A stretch of 64,000 bases of DNA from Limnanthes douglasii subsp. nivea (GCA_036936605.1 JAUPFV010000001.1:314356809-314420808); one strand, 5' to 3'. Positions 10,768 to 23,719 are shown, counted from the first letter of the stretch. Numbers and translations: made by a program. Notes: generated by a model from the letters alone, not told the origin.

Positions 10768-13700
10768 TACGATCATTCGACTAGTTTTCGCATTAAAATA
10801 AGACATTGCTTATCAAAATAACAATAGTGGCATTTTTGTAAGGATTATATGTATGATTTTCCTACAACCATAGCCACTTTAATGTATTGCTATTACCACA
10901 TTGTATGATATGTATGTTGTTTTGGATTTATAAAATATGATTTTAATTATCCGGTATCTAAACTAAATTAAATTAATATTTGATAAAATGGTTTAAAATT
11001 GAAATTAGTTTTAGTTATTTAATAAATTTTGTTTTGTTTATTAATGCAATAAATGTTGAAGGTTTATTTAAGCATTGTAACAAAGCTTTTGTTTTCATTT
11101 TTGGTGATAAAATTACGTGATCGTACACTCAATATATATTCATACAATATGTTTTTATTGAACATGATATTTTTTATGGTTATTCGATTTATATAGTCTG
11201 AAAGTCAGTAACCTCATTCATCATCGGTATATCTGATAAATGTATATTCGTTTCAATTTGAGTCAAGTTTGTATTTTAACAAAATTCATATGCATGTAAG
11301 AAAACCTAGAGTTGAATGTTTATTTTATATTCGAGAGACATTAATAAGTTTTCCATACAAAAAATGTATAAAATTGATCAATTATGTCATATTATGAATA
11401 ATTTATTTCTAAATAATTTTGAAACTCTATTATTTAATATTATACTTTCCGTACATTCACTCAACAAACAAAATAATGAATAATACCAATCTATTATAAT
11501 AAGACGTCACTATTTTCTATTTTAGTCTCATTTCTTGTACATAATTATTTATATATTCAATGTGTAGCTTATATTTTATTATTATATATAAGACGATTTA
11601 ATTTTAAACATATATTTCTCTCATATGGCGATTTTTTAAAATTATAAGAATCTTTGAAATTATTTTTCAAGAGATAAATTCACATAATTGTTTTTATAGT
11701 GATTAATGAAGTTGACCGGATAATGATATTTATGATCAATTCTGACGTTTATGCTTTAGATTTTACAATAACCTCCACAAATCTTACTTTTTTATAATAT
11801 ATAACATTCTAACATTGCACCTATTTTTAAATGATAGTTTCCTTGTTAAAATAATGTATAAGTTTGTTTTCTTCTAGCAAGGCCAACCATTTGTGTCATG
11901 AGTTCAATCTACATCAAAAACTATTATAACAATAGTCTTTTAGGTGAGATTATATAGCTAGAATTATTTTTCTTATTATAAGAAATAATAAAAACTATTC
12001 AATCAACAATTTGAAAATGTTGTTAAAAATATTTTTTCACGTCTCACTCTTTACAACTTTAATTTGATTTGATTTAGAAATTTTAATCATATATTTTAGT
12101 TTGTAATAGTTTTTTTTTATTTTTATAGTCTAACAAAGCCGTTTTTTGAAATATCTATTAAATAATGATTAAAATCAATAAATTATATCATGTTAGCAAA
12201 ACTTTATTTATTAACTATATTTCTATATAAATCTATATTTCTTATCACATGTCATTTTTTCTCATCTAGACTTACAATATAAATATCTTTTGTTGTTGCA
12301 ATTTGAATTTATTTTCATAAAATTCCTAAAGATGGTATATAAATTCTTAGATTCAATATTTCATCCAATTTTTTCATACAATGTTAGATATAGTACACAA
12401 TAAAATGTCAATTTTGTATAGCATCAAACATCAATCATTAGTTTTACGAAATAGCTACTCGTTGTTGTATTCTTATCCTTCTAGCTGTTTAGTAGATACA
12501 ATTAGACAAACAATTTTCATACTTCATTATAAAATTCAATTTTAAATGAACACAAATGTACCACGATCATATTGATTTGGTTCAAATATTGCGCAACTAA
12601 TACATCGTCTATTTTTTAATTAATTTTCTCGTACAATATAATGTATGCTAAAGATTAAACAACTAACTATCGATATCCACCGTTTATATATATTGACAAC
12701 TAGGAAGCCAAATCATATGTACACCGTATTGACATAAAAAGTTCAATAAAATAGGTTTATGAACTCTATAATCTTATTTCTTTCCTATTTATGTCATTTA
12801 CTTTGATTTTAAAAAAAACGTTTGTTGCAAAGAAAAATATATAATACTCGATTAACTAAATTGTGGCTACTAAAATAAATATGGTTTTATTTTTTATAGT
12901 ATTATATGTGTGATTATCCTATAATGATATCTATATGTCTATATATTACTTCTATATATATATATATATGCTTCTTTGTATTTATGAAACTATTATAAAA
13001 TATAATTTTAATTATCTAATTTTTAAAACAAACGAGTTCAAAATTAATAAAATATACAACAACTTAAGATTGACCCCTGATATAATGTATATTAATATAC
13101 AATCCGTAGTGAAATACATAATTATTAATATATTTATAAAAATCAAATAATCAAACTACATAAATTATGATTATTATATGAAACATCTTCAAAATAATTA
13201 TGGAATTTGTATTTTAATTTTATTAAACTATATATTTAAATCGTCTACAATATATTACAACGATCGTAATAGTTGTTATGAATAATGAAAAAATAGTGTT
13301 CTCTATATACATTTTACGATAGGAAATATCTATATCGTATATTAAATTTGGATGGATGAATATAAAATTATTCTAAACATGGAGCTAAATGAGAGGCTTG
13401 TAGAGATAGTTTCGTATGTACATGTGAGTATAAAGAAAATAAAAGTGGATAGTAATATATTTTCTTTGTGATTGATTCTGAAAATTGGAACATAATTTTA
13501 TGAAACCATAATAAATAATTGGTGGTGTCGAAAGATAGAAACCTAGTTGATCCAATTAACCTCAATAATGATAATAACTATGGTCTTGTAATTAGCCTTC
13601 GTAGAGGACTGAGCGACCGTAAATTATTCTTTAATGTCTTACCTAATCATATTTAAACCATAGAAATACAACACATACAATAGTTATATGCTAGTATAAA

Positions 13701-14056
13701 CATCACTTGTCCAATTAGCATCGGAAAAAAACATAAAGGCAAAAATATAACATGATCTTAAAAAATCAGCTAAAGTTTTATGTATCTTTTAAATAACAAA
13801 GAATCAATTTAGGACTATTTTAGTGAGAGTACTAGTAATATGAATGAATTTTCGAACAACAAATGTATTAAAAGTAACTAATGATGCGAAAAATATTTTT
13901 TTGGAATCATACAAATAAAAACTTTTATTGAGAAAAAACTAAATAAAAAATATATATGTACTAATTTATTATGTTCAATGCATATTGGTTTTAATAATAA
14001 AAATAATTTATTCTCATTACAATATAAAAGAAATTAATTGATTTTAATGTGGTCCA

Positions 14057-14106
<50 letters not shown>

Positions 14107-14855
14107 CATGTATGTTATTTCATATATAGTACCTAGTAAGGGTTAAATTATAATATATTTTAGATTTCGATTACCGAGAAATATGGTCCATTTTAATATG
14201 GTCATATTTTTTATGAGGTTTTGGTGACTGTTTCTTTTATTATGAAATGAGTTTTAAAAAATATACTCGTCAATATCTCATATTTTATTTTGAAATTATG
14301 TAGTGTATTTTTATATACTTAACATGTGAAAGCGTTAATTTTTGTTTTATAGATATTTTTTAATTTTATTTTAATTATTATAGATTGTTATATTTATAAA
14401 TTTATTAAAATTATGTTAAAAGAAACTAGCACGGTAAAGTATTACCATAATAGTTATTTTTTTCAAAAACTCTATATGTAACATCAATAATATTTTTTAC
14501 ATATCTTGAAATTATTGTTTGTCATAAATATATCATAACATTGTATCAATATCGTTGAGCATATTTAAGGATACAATTATTTTTAGCTTGCATACTTGAT
14601 CTTTTTTATTATTTATTGAAAATTTCATGTTTGTCACATTAAGATTTTATCATCATATATACCATGAAGGAATAATGCATTGGTACCTAATTGTTCGAGA
14701 TGTAAATTGAAGTCGTATTATTTCACTTCATCATGATTTTAGTTAGTTTTTGTATTATAAAAAAATATAAATACAATCAATACCTTCATCAAGTTCATGT
14801 CGACATGTGGACCACTTGACTCCCTCAACACCAAGAAGAAACTTAAGCTACTTAG
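10768..14855. other. FT-D 3' flank, no gene seen
   Basis: AT-rich DNA homologous to 5674-9310 and to 50541-54791. It holds an (AT)n run at about 14063-14104 and several chance ORFs below 75 codons. The last ~100 bases before 14856 are nearly the same as those before 54792, showing that FT flank and Tat element were duplicated together. Confidence 0.7.
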
Positions 14856-15897
14856 TGATGAGGGAAGGTTCATCATCTCACATACTCGGACAGAGGGAAA
14901 TGGAAGAAGACGGGCGTAAACCTTAAATAGGCAAACAATGAAGTAAGAAAGAAAATCGACAAGATTCTGGACCGACCAGAGTGCTCGATATGAGGCTCAA
15001 CTAAAAAGTACAAAGACACCAAGCAGAACAGGGCACTAAAACTAAAGATCAACCACTAAGATCAAAGATCGTGATAGAGCAGAGCTCCTTCATCATAAGA
15101 TTGGCATGAACAAAATAACAAAATCTACATACCAGCTTCGAGTGGAGCAGAGCTCCTTTGCAGTGCAGAGCATCCTTGCAGGGCAGAGTTCTTCTACAGG
15201 ATAGGGCTCCTTTGTAGATCAGAATTACTCATAGAATCTAATTTCACCGCTGAGCGGAGCTTCCACACAATACAACTCGGATCAGTAATCTAATAAGTGA
15301 CGAGCAAAGCAGGCCCGACTGAGCTGAGGTGATAGTAATGGAAAGTGCAATCAATGAGGCCAAGGTGCAATCAAGGAGGTCAATTCAAATATCGAAGGTT
15401 TAATGAGTCAGCGGTTATTCATGATTGAAGACCAGATTGATTGTTGTGAATTTAGGACTTACATCATAAATGATAATTTGACCTTTGAATTGAATAGTTG
15501 AGCATTAACTAAGTGAAAGCAAAGCATAAAAGGGGAGCTAACCCTAAAGAATTGTATCTTAATATTTTTGGAGAAAAAACATAATATAAATAAAAAAAAA
15601 ATCCATTTTCTTGTCATACTTTTAATATTTTACTATGCATTGAACAATAAATCGTCCCTCGACTAAAGCGTTTGGTGGCAGATTGTCTCTTGACTTTCAA
15701 ATGTCCATTGACAGTCCCTGGACTATCGCGTTTGGATAAAGTTAGTCCACTGGATCCTCTTATCCATGAGAGTCTGCCACCTGTCACCATAGTCCCTAGA
15801 TTTTTGTATCACCACTAGTCCTTTGAGTTTAAGTCAATCCCCAAATGTTGAATAGTCGAGGGATGATGTACTATTCAAAGCCTATTTTCCTATAACA
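14856..15897 (+). repeat. 5' LTR of Tat element copy 1 (with inserted MITE)
   Basis: It begins TGATGAGGG and ends about ..ATAACA at 15897, just before a G-rich stretch that replaces the usual primer-binding site. About 247 bp of its length is a MITE remnant (15636-15882). Short GCAGAGCTCCT-type repeats occur at about 15075-15215. The first ~130 bp recur at 24385-24520 as the truncated 3' LTR. Confidence 0.7.
15636..15882. mobile_element. Foldback MITE remnant (Mutator-like), copy 1
   Basis: It is flanked by imperfect 10-bp direct repeats TATTTTACTA (15626-15635) and TATTTTCCTA (15883-15892). It keeps the left inverted arm (CCCTCGACTA near its start) and only the last ~35 bp of the right arm. 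The paralogous copy at 59651-60068 still has both arms. A 9-11 bp target duplication with long inverted arms fits a MULE-derived MITE; the family call is inference. Confidence 0.65.
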
Positions 15898-15930
15898 AAT
15901 TGGGGGGGGGGATTCTGAAAAACCGAAGTC

Positions 15931-17530
15931 ATGGTCAAGACAAGGTTAGGGGTCGAAAGAGATACGCATGAACCAATTGAAGCATCAGACCGACGGAGAA
16001 TGGTGACTAACCCAACCCGTGGAGGGGCTTGATCAGTTTCCACTGTGAATGTAGTCGTTTATAGGTCGGTTGTGGTGACACCGGTCGAAGCTATTCCTTT
16101 CCGAAACGGGACCAGAGCTTGCTCCACACATGCCTGAGGTGGTTTTGAACCCAACCTTGCACGATGTAAAAATAGAATACGCCATGAACGGGACGGTAAT
16201 TCAGTGACTCGAGCAGTAGCTCCAACATCTGCAACATGACCAAGTCAAGGTAGCATGTGAGTGCGGCACCGGAGATCAGGCTATGCACGCAACCATCGCT
16301 AGCTTGAACAATGTGGTGAAAGCATTCAAAGCTAAAGATCCAGCCACGGTTCGCATGCATAATCGAGCCAGAACGGACGATGATGGCTCTAACCGCAGAT
16401 ATCAGTCTTCCAAACGCGAGGAAAGACAAGAAATAGAGGGCAAAAGTGGAAGCAAGATGCATCAAATGAGCTTAGCATCGTCAAGAGGGGAAAATCCGAC
16501 TGCCAAAAAAAGAAAAGGAGGTCGTGGTCGTTCAGTACAATCAAGTGCGGCCTAAACTTTCGATGTACATCATGAAAGAATCGTCATTCTTTGAATGGAT
16601 CCATGAAGTTCAACTCCCATGCAAATTCGACCCATTCATAATGGATTCTTACGACGGAATAGGAGATCCGGAACGACATTTAAAGAAATTCTGCAATATA
16701 ATTATGGCTTACAATCCTGATGACGCCATGCTGTGTTGAGCATTGTCCATAACTCTAAAAGTTAACGCAATGGACTGGTTTAGTAGCTTGCCTAAAGCAT
16801 CGATTCATGACTATAATAGACCTCTTCCAAAAGAAAGGTGAACCTCTGAATAATTATATTTGGCGCTTCATCCACTGCATGAACGGCCTACCTGATCTGG
16901 CTGAGACATGGCTATGGTTTTGCTTAAAAAACGTTTGGATCGATGAAGAGAGCTCTATGCCGACCTGATTCGTTTCCCTACGGAAAATATAGGGGACCTA
17001 TTATTCGGACATATACGTTCATATGTGTTGATGATGCCGGAAAGGACGCCTCTCCAGAGAGAGCTGCTTATGAACCAAGAGAGGGCAAGCGGATCGCAGA
17101 CGAGCGGAGGAAGGTCCTCGTCGGGATTATTCGCAATGCGCCACTCATTCAGACAATCCCTCTCGGCATTTCATCTGTTGACCGAATAGATCTTAGTGAT
17201 TTATGATCGAACAAAAGGATGAACAAGATATCAGCCTCTTAAGACGATGAGTGCACCTAACTACAAGCGTTCCAACAGACATTTATGTGCCTATTACAAC
17301 GATCACGGCCATCCTACAGATGAATGTTGGCATCTAAATGAAGAAATTCAAAGGTTGATCGACAATGGAGAGCTCCTTCAATTTATAAAGCGACGAGATC
17401 AAGATCATCGGTCAGAACACCGAGAGGAAAACCTGCAAATATAAAAGAGGACAAACCAAATGAGGACAAGGGCACCGACAAGGGAAAGAAACAGTGGTTG
17501 TTCACCATCATGTGAGGATTTGTGGATATA
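15931..17530 (+). pseudogene. gag of Tat element copy 1 (broken)
   Basis: The original start is probably the ATG at 15931, shortly after the primer-binding region. Pieces in several frames cover the gag core (16524-16739, including the region leading to the WFSSLPKA stretch at about 16770) and, at 17247-17444, a nucleocapsid-like zinc motif with the pattern C-A-Y-Y-N-D-H-G-H-P-T-D-E-C. Gag proteins form the cytoplasmic particle that packages element RNA. There are stops (for example TGA at 16737) and a ~60-bp deletion near 16815 relative to copy 2. It is not functional. Confidence 0.8.
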
Positions 17531-17539
17531 AATCAGCCC

Positions 17540-17880
17540 GAGGAAAGCGCCAACGACGACGAGCTAACCCTGGCGGCCACTAAAATGCGATCTGAGGTAG
17601 CCAACAACACAATAACGTCAGACGAGCTACGAGCACCAGCATTGTTAGTATGAGGGGAAACCCTCGCAATGGGTAGGTGAAGTTGAGCTGCTCGTCATGG
17701 TTAGGCACTGTACAACCAAAAAGGAAATGAAAACTTTGTTCATGATTTCCGATGCCCAAGCCCTTACCATGCCATAGTTGGTCGCCCTTGGCTGCACAAA
17801 ATAGAGGCTACAGCTTGCACGTTCAGACAATGCATCAAATATTCGGTCGGTAACGCGGTAGGAGTTATCTGAGGTAGCCA
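17540..17880 (+). pseudogene. Protease region of Tat copy 1, active site deleted
   Basis: Compared with copy 2 (61770-62440), about 330 bp are missing at about 17647. They include the retropepsin active-site segment (D-G-G-S-S in copy 2). Flanking parts, such as the HAIVGRPWLH-like stretch at about 17770-17800, remain. Confidence 0.75.
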
Positions 17881-18229
17881 ACGGATGGTCTGAACATGCT
17901 ACGCCGTCTCCACAAGCTCCTTTAAATAGAAATTATAGACCTTGGGTTCCAGAGAGCCCCGTGCAGGTACCTCCCCAAGAGGACCCCATCGACAATCCAC
18001 AAGAGCCAGAGATATCTGGTATAGACCAGTCTGATTCCACTGAGGAGGAAATAACAGAGGGTCATTGGCTATAAATTGGTAAGACCTTGGATTCCTTTTT
18101 TAAATAGTCATTACTTGAGTTATTGCACAGAAATCTAGACATTTTTATTTGGGACGCTCGAGATGTATATGGGGTTGATCCTTCGGTCATTTCCCACGAA
18201 CTGGCAATCAATCCATGCGTCAAAGCGGT

Positions 18230-18715
18230 ACGATAAAAGCGCTGCTCCTTCTACCTTGAGAAGCAAGAGGCTATCGGTATATAGGTAAAAGTTTTATTAC
18301 GAATAGGTCATATACAACGTGATCGCTACGTATTATGGATAGCCAACCCTGTACTGGTAAAAATTAAGGGAGATCAATGGCATATGTCTGTGGATTTCAC
18401 CGATTTAAATGAGGCTTTCCTGGATGATGCTTTTCCTTTCCGCACATCGATCAACTCGTGAAATCTGCTTTCGGTTGCAAATACCTCTCCTTCATGGACG
18501 CCTATCCCGATTATAACCAAATCTGCCTTAACCTATCTAATGAAAAAAATACAACTTTTCATACTGAATGTGGTCTTTATTGCTACACGGTCATGTCATT
18601 CGGCCCTAAAAGTGTCGGTTTAACATACCAAAGGCTGGTCAACCACATCTTTCAAGATTATCTCGGTAAGCATATGGAAGCATACATCAAAGACATGCTG
18701 GTTAAAATATGTCTT
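18230..18715 (+). pseudogene. Reverse transcriptase of Tat copy 1, catalytic site mutated
   Basis: RT palm sequence is readable: a VDFTDLN-like stretch at about 18390, FMDAYPDYNQI at about 18494, then GLTYQRLVNHIF. The catalytic Tyr-Ile-Asp-Asp box reads Tyr-Ile-Lys-Asp (codon 18689-18691), which removes one of the two metal-binding aspartates. After about 18715 the rest of RT is deleted and the sequence joins RNase H. Copy 2 keeps Tyr-Ile-Asp-Asp at 63252-63263. Confidence 0.82.
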
Positions 18716-19500
18716 CATGTGTCGACAGGTGAAACTCTTTTTATCTACTTATCTGTCTCGTCATGTGTCGTTAATGCATTTCTAATTCGGGAACCTGAGG
18801 GTGTGCAACGCCCAATATATTACGCGAGTAAAACTTTAGTTGATGTCGGGACCCGTTACCTTAATCTGGAGAAGTTTGCGCTCTACCGGGTGGTAACTGC
18901 ACGCAAGATGCGCCCCTATTTCAAGAGTCATACAATAATTGTCCAAACATCATTCCCACTGAAAGTTGTACTATAAAAGCCAGATCCTTCATGAGACCTC
19001 GTTGTCTAATGATATCAAGTTCGAACCCCGCACCGCTATCAAAGGCCAGGTTGAAGCTGATTTCATCACCGAATTTTATTCACCTCGTCTGGAGCCTCTG
19101 CTGGCCAATACCAAGGATGAAATTGAGCAGTCAGAGTGGATCATTGAAGCTGATGGCGCCTCCAGCGCATCTGGGGGTGGGGCAGGTATTATTTTAAATC
19201 CACCAACAGGGGAAGAGATCATACACGCATCAGATTCAAATTTTCAGTAACGAATAATATTGCCGAATATATAGTTGTCCTTGGCGGGATGAAATTGGCA
19301 TTAATATGTGGCGCTAGAAGTCTGCAAATCCGCTCAGATTCTCAACTGGTGGTTAATCAGGCCACAAGTTCATATGATGCTAAGGAAACCGATTTCCGTC
19401 GTTATTTAGATGTTCTAAAAGCGCTCGAGTCCATGTTTCCTAAGTAAATTATGAACATGTGCCTTGATTATATAATTCGGACATTGAATCCCTCGCCAAA
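18716..19500 (+). pseudogene. RNase H and second RNase H domains of Tat copy 1
   Basis: The first domain, at 18716-19020, has the PIYYASKTL stretch typical of gypsy RNase H. From about 19130 a second RNase H starts with EADGASSASGGGAGIIL, followed by NNIAEY and SDSQLVVNQ (about 19250-19360). This tandem arrangement of gypsy and archaeal-type RNase H is known from Tat-lineage elements. Frameshifts separate the pieces. Confidence 0.8.
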
Positions 19501-19559
19501 GTAGCGGCGTTCGGGGATCACCTACTCATTTTATTATAGTAGTTACCTACAACAGAAAC

Positions 19560-20850
19560 TTTGCAACCGCACGATGAGATCTGCGTCATCGCCCCCTCGA
19601 CAGACTGACGTGAACCATATTTGCGTTATCTTCAGTCTATTGTTCTACCGAGTGACAAGGTCGCCGCTCACGCTCTTTAGCTAAAAGCCACACGCTATTG
19701 TATACTAGACGACACCTTGTACAGAAAAAGTTCCACTCAGCCTCTGCTCCGATGTCTGGGCTAAGCTGAAGCTACGTCAATTTTAGAAGAACTACACTCG
19801 GAGGAGGCCGGAGCCCACTACGGATATCGTAGCCTAATTCTTCGTTTCTTGTTAGCTGGTTACTACTGGCTAGCTTTGGCAGCCAACGCAGAAAAATTGG
19901 TCCAATAGTGTACCAAGTGTCAGCAGTTTGCAAACTCCAATCATTTACCAAGTTAGCCGATGCAAGCAGTTCATGTCCCTTGCCTTTTTTATAAGTGGTG
20001 CATCGACCTTGTAGGACCACTCCCAATGGCGACGGGAAAACGATTTTTTTTTGTAGAAGCTGTTGATTATTTTACCACGTGGGTGGAGGCCAAAGCTCTC
20101 TCAAGAACAAAGGAAGCCGCATCTGTGGTTTCCTTTAACAACAAATATTATCTCGTTTTGGCATACCTCGCATTCTCATGACAGATAACGAGCCCCAGTT
20201 CCAGAATCGAGTAATGACCATGTTCTGTAAACGTTTTCCATCACCAACACTTCTCCACACCATATTACTCGCAGGAGAATGGACAGGTAGAGGTTACAAA
20301 CAGTACTATTTTGGGAGGCCTCAAGAACAAATTGGAGGGGGCTAAAAGAAAGTGGCCAGATAGATTACCCCCGAAGTGCTTTGGGCTTAACGAACGACAC
20401 CGCGAGCTACAACAGGCAAAACCCCTTTCTCATTGGTTTATGGCAGTGAAGCAGTCGTCCCCACAGAAACAATCGTACCCAATTACAGAATCAGCAATTA
20501 GGATGAGGAGAGCAAAAATTCAGCTCGGGTAGTCAGTATCGATCTCATTTAAGAGCGGTGCGATTAGGCTCAGGTCCGAGCAGAGCACTACAAAATTTTG
20601 ATGCGAGGATGTTTTTAACGCACGATTAAAACCCCGCACTTTCCAAGTGGGCGACAAAGTGATGAAAAGGGTATTCATGGGATCAGGTGACAAAGCATTA
20701 GGAAAACTAAGATCCAACTGGGAAGGACTATTTATAATCATCTCCAAAGGACATACTGGAGCATATCGCCTCGCCGATAGCATGGGAAATACCCTGAGGC
20801 ACCCTTGGAATATTCTTCATCTAAAAATATATCGCCATGATATGTAGTTA
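19560..20850 (+). pseudogene. Integrase of Tat copy 1 (broken)
   Basis: An HHCC zinc-binding region is visible around 19800-19950 (CTKCQQFANS). It is followed by DLVGPLPMATGK (about 20005) and AVDYFTTWVEA (about 20060), which belong to the catalytic core, and by MTDNEPQFQN (about 20180). A C-terminal portion ending LRHPWNILHLK lies at 20647-20847. Stops and frameshifts interrupt it. Integrase would insert the element cDNA into the host chromosome. Confidence 0.82.
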
Positions 20851-21000
20851 TTTTGATGCGCTCTTTTTCTTTCCTGATGGTGCGAGGAGGTTTTTTAACG
20901 AGGAATCAGACTAATTAATTTCTATCAATAATATTTTCTTATTTTCACCAATGTGTGTGTTTTTAATTTTTCTCCATCTTTACCCTAGCGAATCAAGTCT

Positions 21001-21230
21001 TAGACCACGCCTACGGGCTACACAAAAAGCTAAAGGTTACGCCTAAAGGCTACATAGTTCAAACTGACTAAGTGTCAAGCCTTCTTCAAGGCCACACAAT
21101 AAAGTCTAATTGACCTCGCCGCAAATGAGCTACAAGCCATGCCTATGGGCTATGCAAAGTGATCTGATCTCAGATCAAGCCTTTGAAAAGGCCACGCAAT
21201 AGGTTCTGGCCGACCTCGTCGCAAAATGAG
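21001..21230. repeat. Two ~107-bp tandem repeats in Tat 3' region
   Basis: Segments at about 21067-21127 and 21174-21230 match closely (both run from TCAAGCC through GGCCAC and GACCTCG to AAATGAG). The sequence between them is similarly periodic, with GGCTA words. Such tandem repeats between integrase and the 3' LTR are typical of Tat elements. Confidence 0.65.
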
Positions 21231-21270
21231 ATCTAATAAACTTACGCAAAGAACGTAAGTTCATTAGATC
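21230..21270. repeat. 17-bp stem hairpin between integrase and antisense ORF
   Basis: Arms GATCTAATAAACTTACG and CGTAAGTTCATTAGATC pair with a single mismatch around a 7-base loop. It lies where sense and antisense coding regions converge. Confidence 0.75.
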
Positions 21271-21449
21271 CACACGTTTAAAACACATACATTTCTCCCA
21301 AATAACACTTCCATGGAAATAAAATTCTTGATTTCTACGCAATCATAGAATAAACATGAGTTTTTATGCTACAAATCGTCAAAATATGCCTTAATGTTTT
21401 CCCATAAAAATATCGGTTACACAAATTAAATATCATGTCTTTGAGTAGG

Positions 21450-23716
21450 ATTTTCGATCAGCCAGTCATTTGAGCACTACACACCCACCTGTGCGTCATT
21501 AGTCTCCACTCCCGCGGTCCACGCCATCAGCACTAAACTTCCCTCAGGACGAGCTGGACGAGTAGGGAGCGTCCCATTCTTTGCGCGCTGCTGCTCTCCA
21601 GTCGCCATTTTGTCAAGCATCGCCATCGCTACCTCCATGAATCTGGCTTCTTGTTCATCTAAGTCAGTCATCGCCTTCCTATGTATCTGCTCACGCTTGT
21701 GCATTGTATTGGCTTTAAGCTCCTCCAACACAATGGTTAACCGACCGTTATTTAAAGTTAGAGAAGCAATATGCTCCGCCTGATCTTCTACATTTTTTCC
21801 TGAGCCACATTTTGAGCCATTAATGTACTGCTCAATGTTATTACCATGTCATTCCTTTTTGCTTACTCATTGTTTTGAGCAAGCAGCATGGAATTACCAT
21901 CAGACAACTCTTTACACGCCGATTTGCTAACCTTCAATGAGTTCTACACTGACGTCAGCTTTTGGCGCAAGCCTTCATTCTCCTCCAAAGCTTTATATTT
22001 CTTGACTTTGGCAGTTTCATAGGTATTCTTAAAATGCGCCAGCTCGGTCGTTAGCCCTTTCATTGACCCAAAACACATGGACTCTGGCCTCCACTTCTCC
22101 ATAACTGCATAATCTTCCTTGGACATCCTCCGATAAGACAGCACCACTGAGTTATGATGCATCTGTATAGCCAAACACGCAACGCACGAGAGAGTTTATT
22201 CACCTCAGCAATCTTACATAAAGAAATACTTATCTCAATACACGTACCTCAATAGCTAGCTCCACTTGCCTCTGCAAAATTTCACTCATCATCAAGTGAT
22301 CATAAAACGAGTGCTCTGGCAGAGTTTTGAGTTGCTCAAGCATAAACATTAAAGGCAGTGGCATCACGACTACAAGAGGTAGGAAGTCCTCTATGGAGGC
22401 CTCAACCTTTGGCATCTCCGTATCTTTTCCTTTCCACGAAGACAGCTTTGGGATCACTACATTGACCGTGGCCGAGTCAAGCCCTACTTCTTGCACTAAT
22501 GAGCTCGAGGGACGCACTCCTATCATCTTCACAAAGTGCTCCATTTTAGGCTTTCATGTGTCTTTCTTAAAAATTTTGTTTAACGGAGCCCATACACGGC
22601 TGTCGTCCAAGATTATTACTTTAGGAACGTTACTGGATTCCTATTCTGTACTTGGAGATCCGTGCTCGATTCATTCTCGTTTTCCCGCTGACAAGGCATG
22701 GATGATGAGCTCCCCGCTTCTTTCGCTTTATGATTTTGGGGACTGCCAGCCACACCTCGGTCGTATTTCGATCCTTATACCTCTGTTCCATTAATGCGCG
22801 CAAGCGTTCAGTAGTTGCCTCTGCTCTACTTCCTACCATAGTCACCTTACCGTCTTTCGCGATTACTAAATCTAGAATAGGCCACAACCCTACCTTCAAA
22901 TATTTTATATGCGCAAACAATCGAGCGAGTTCTCGAAGCCACGTCCCACTAGATAGATTAGCAACTTGAATAAGGGGATTTTTTGCTCCCTCCTCTAAGC
23001 CTTCCTTACATTATTTCTGGTGCCTCCCTTCACCTGCATGACATAAATATTAGTGGTTCAGCATACATTCGCTATGTTACCATACTCTAAATTCAGAAGT
23101 ATCCTTCTTACACTTAGTCTTCCATCGTCGTTCCAATCGTAGATTCATCAGGGCATTCTCATGCTCCCAGTTCCTCGATACAAAGATAAAAGCATTCTTC
23201 CACTTTTTGTATGAGTTGGGGAGCTCGATTATATTTCTACACCCATTCAATTGTAAATACAATAACGGGGATTTTGCCAATGGTCACATCCACGACAGCC
23301 AATAAATCGGCTAAAAATATTGAGTTATTTAAGAGTATTGCACTCAACAGTATACTAAGTAATACTCTCCACCGATTAGCAACCAGTTGGGTGGGGAATA
23401 AACCTATGAAGCTAAATCAATCTCGTATAAGCAGTGGAAGGGGTAATCTTAGTGCCCAATCAAATATAGTAGTGTAAAAGCAAGTCTCATTCTATTTTTC
23501 CTGATAGAGGTGCTCACCAAACTCTGGGACCCTAATAGCTACATCGCTCAGAATTCCATATCTAGCCCTAAAACTTAGCAATCCTGGTTCATCCAAATAC
23601 CCATACATAGGTGTTAATCGATAGAAATAGCATTTTAAATCTGAAGTATCTTCAAACTCCTTTTACATAGCCTTCACAAAATTCTCAAGCCTCTTTGAAA
23701 CTTTTTTCGAGGCCAT
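21450..23716 (-). pseudogene. Antisense ORF of Tat copy 1 (putative gypsy-type transposon protein)
   Basis: Reading on the - strand, an ATG at 23716 (MASKKVSKR) opens a long broken frame that continues through pieces at 23280-23077, 22920-22630, 22544-22230, 22174-21944 and 21731-21477. The N-terminal part has the ALRLPLP ... NRWRVLLSILL pattern. From memory this resembles the Pfam family called putative gypsy-type transposon (Transposase_28), found in extra ORFs of Tat elements. The C-terminal part is Glu/Lys/Leu-rich and probably coiled coil. Its role in the element is unknown. At least four in-frame stops are visible in the first 200 codons, so it is dead here. Confidence 0.7.
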
Positions 23717-23719
23717 TTT

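Larger units (their letters stand above)
9311..14855. repeat. Partial tandem duplicate: FT intron 2 through 3' flank
   Basis: At about 9310 the 3' flank of FT-A jumps back to sequence matching intron 2 of FT-A (from about 4209). The two sides share only a short TTTTTG word at the join. The duplicate then runs through exons 3 and 4 (FT-D) and the whole 3' flank to the Tat element at 14856. It is a few percent diverged from block A. It shares details with the FT-C block, such as the wording just after the stop codon. Confidence 0.85.

Noticed and set aside
12935..13150. 71-codon Tyr/Ile/Asn-rich frame
   Set aside because: Typical translation of AT-rich DNA; not preserved in the paralogous flanks.
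16091..16465. 124-codon - strand frame in Tat gag (also 60311-60652)
   Set aside because: It lies opposite the gag region, which has clear gag features on +; it is a complementary-strand shadow.
22327..22794. 155-codon + strand frame inside Tat copy 1
   Set aside because: It is the shadow of the antisense ORF, whose - strand frames show the family-like pattern.
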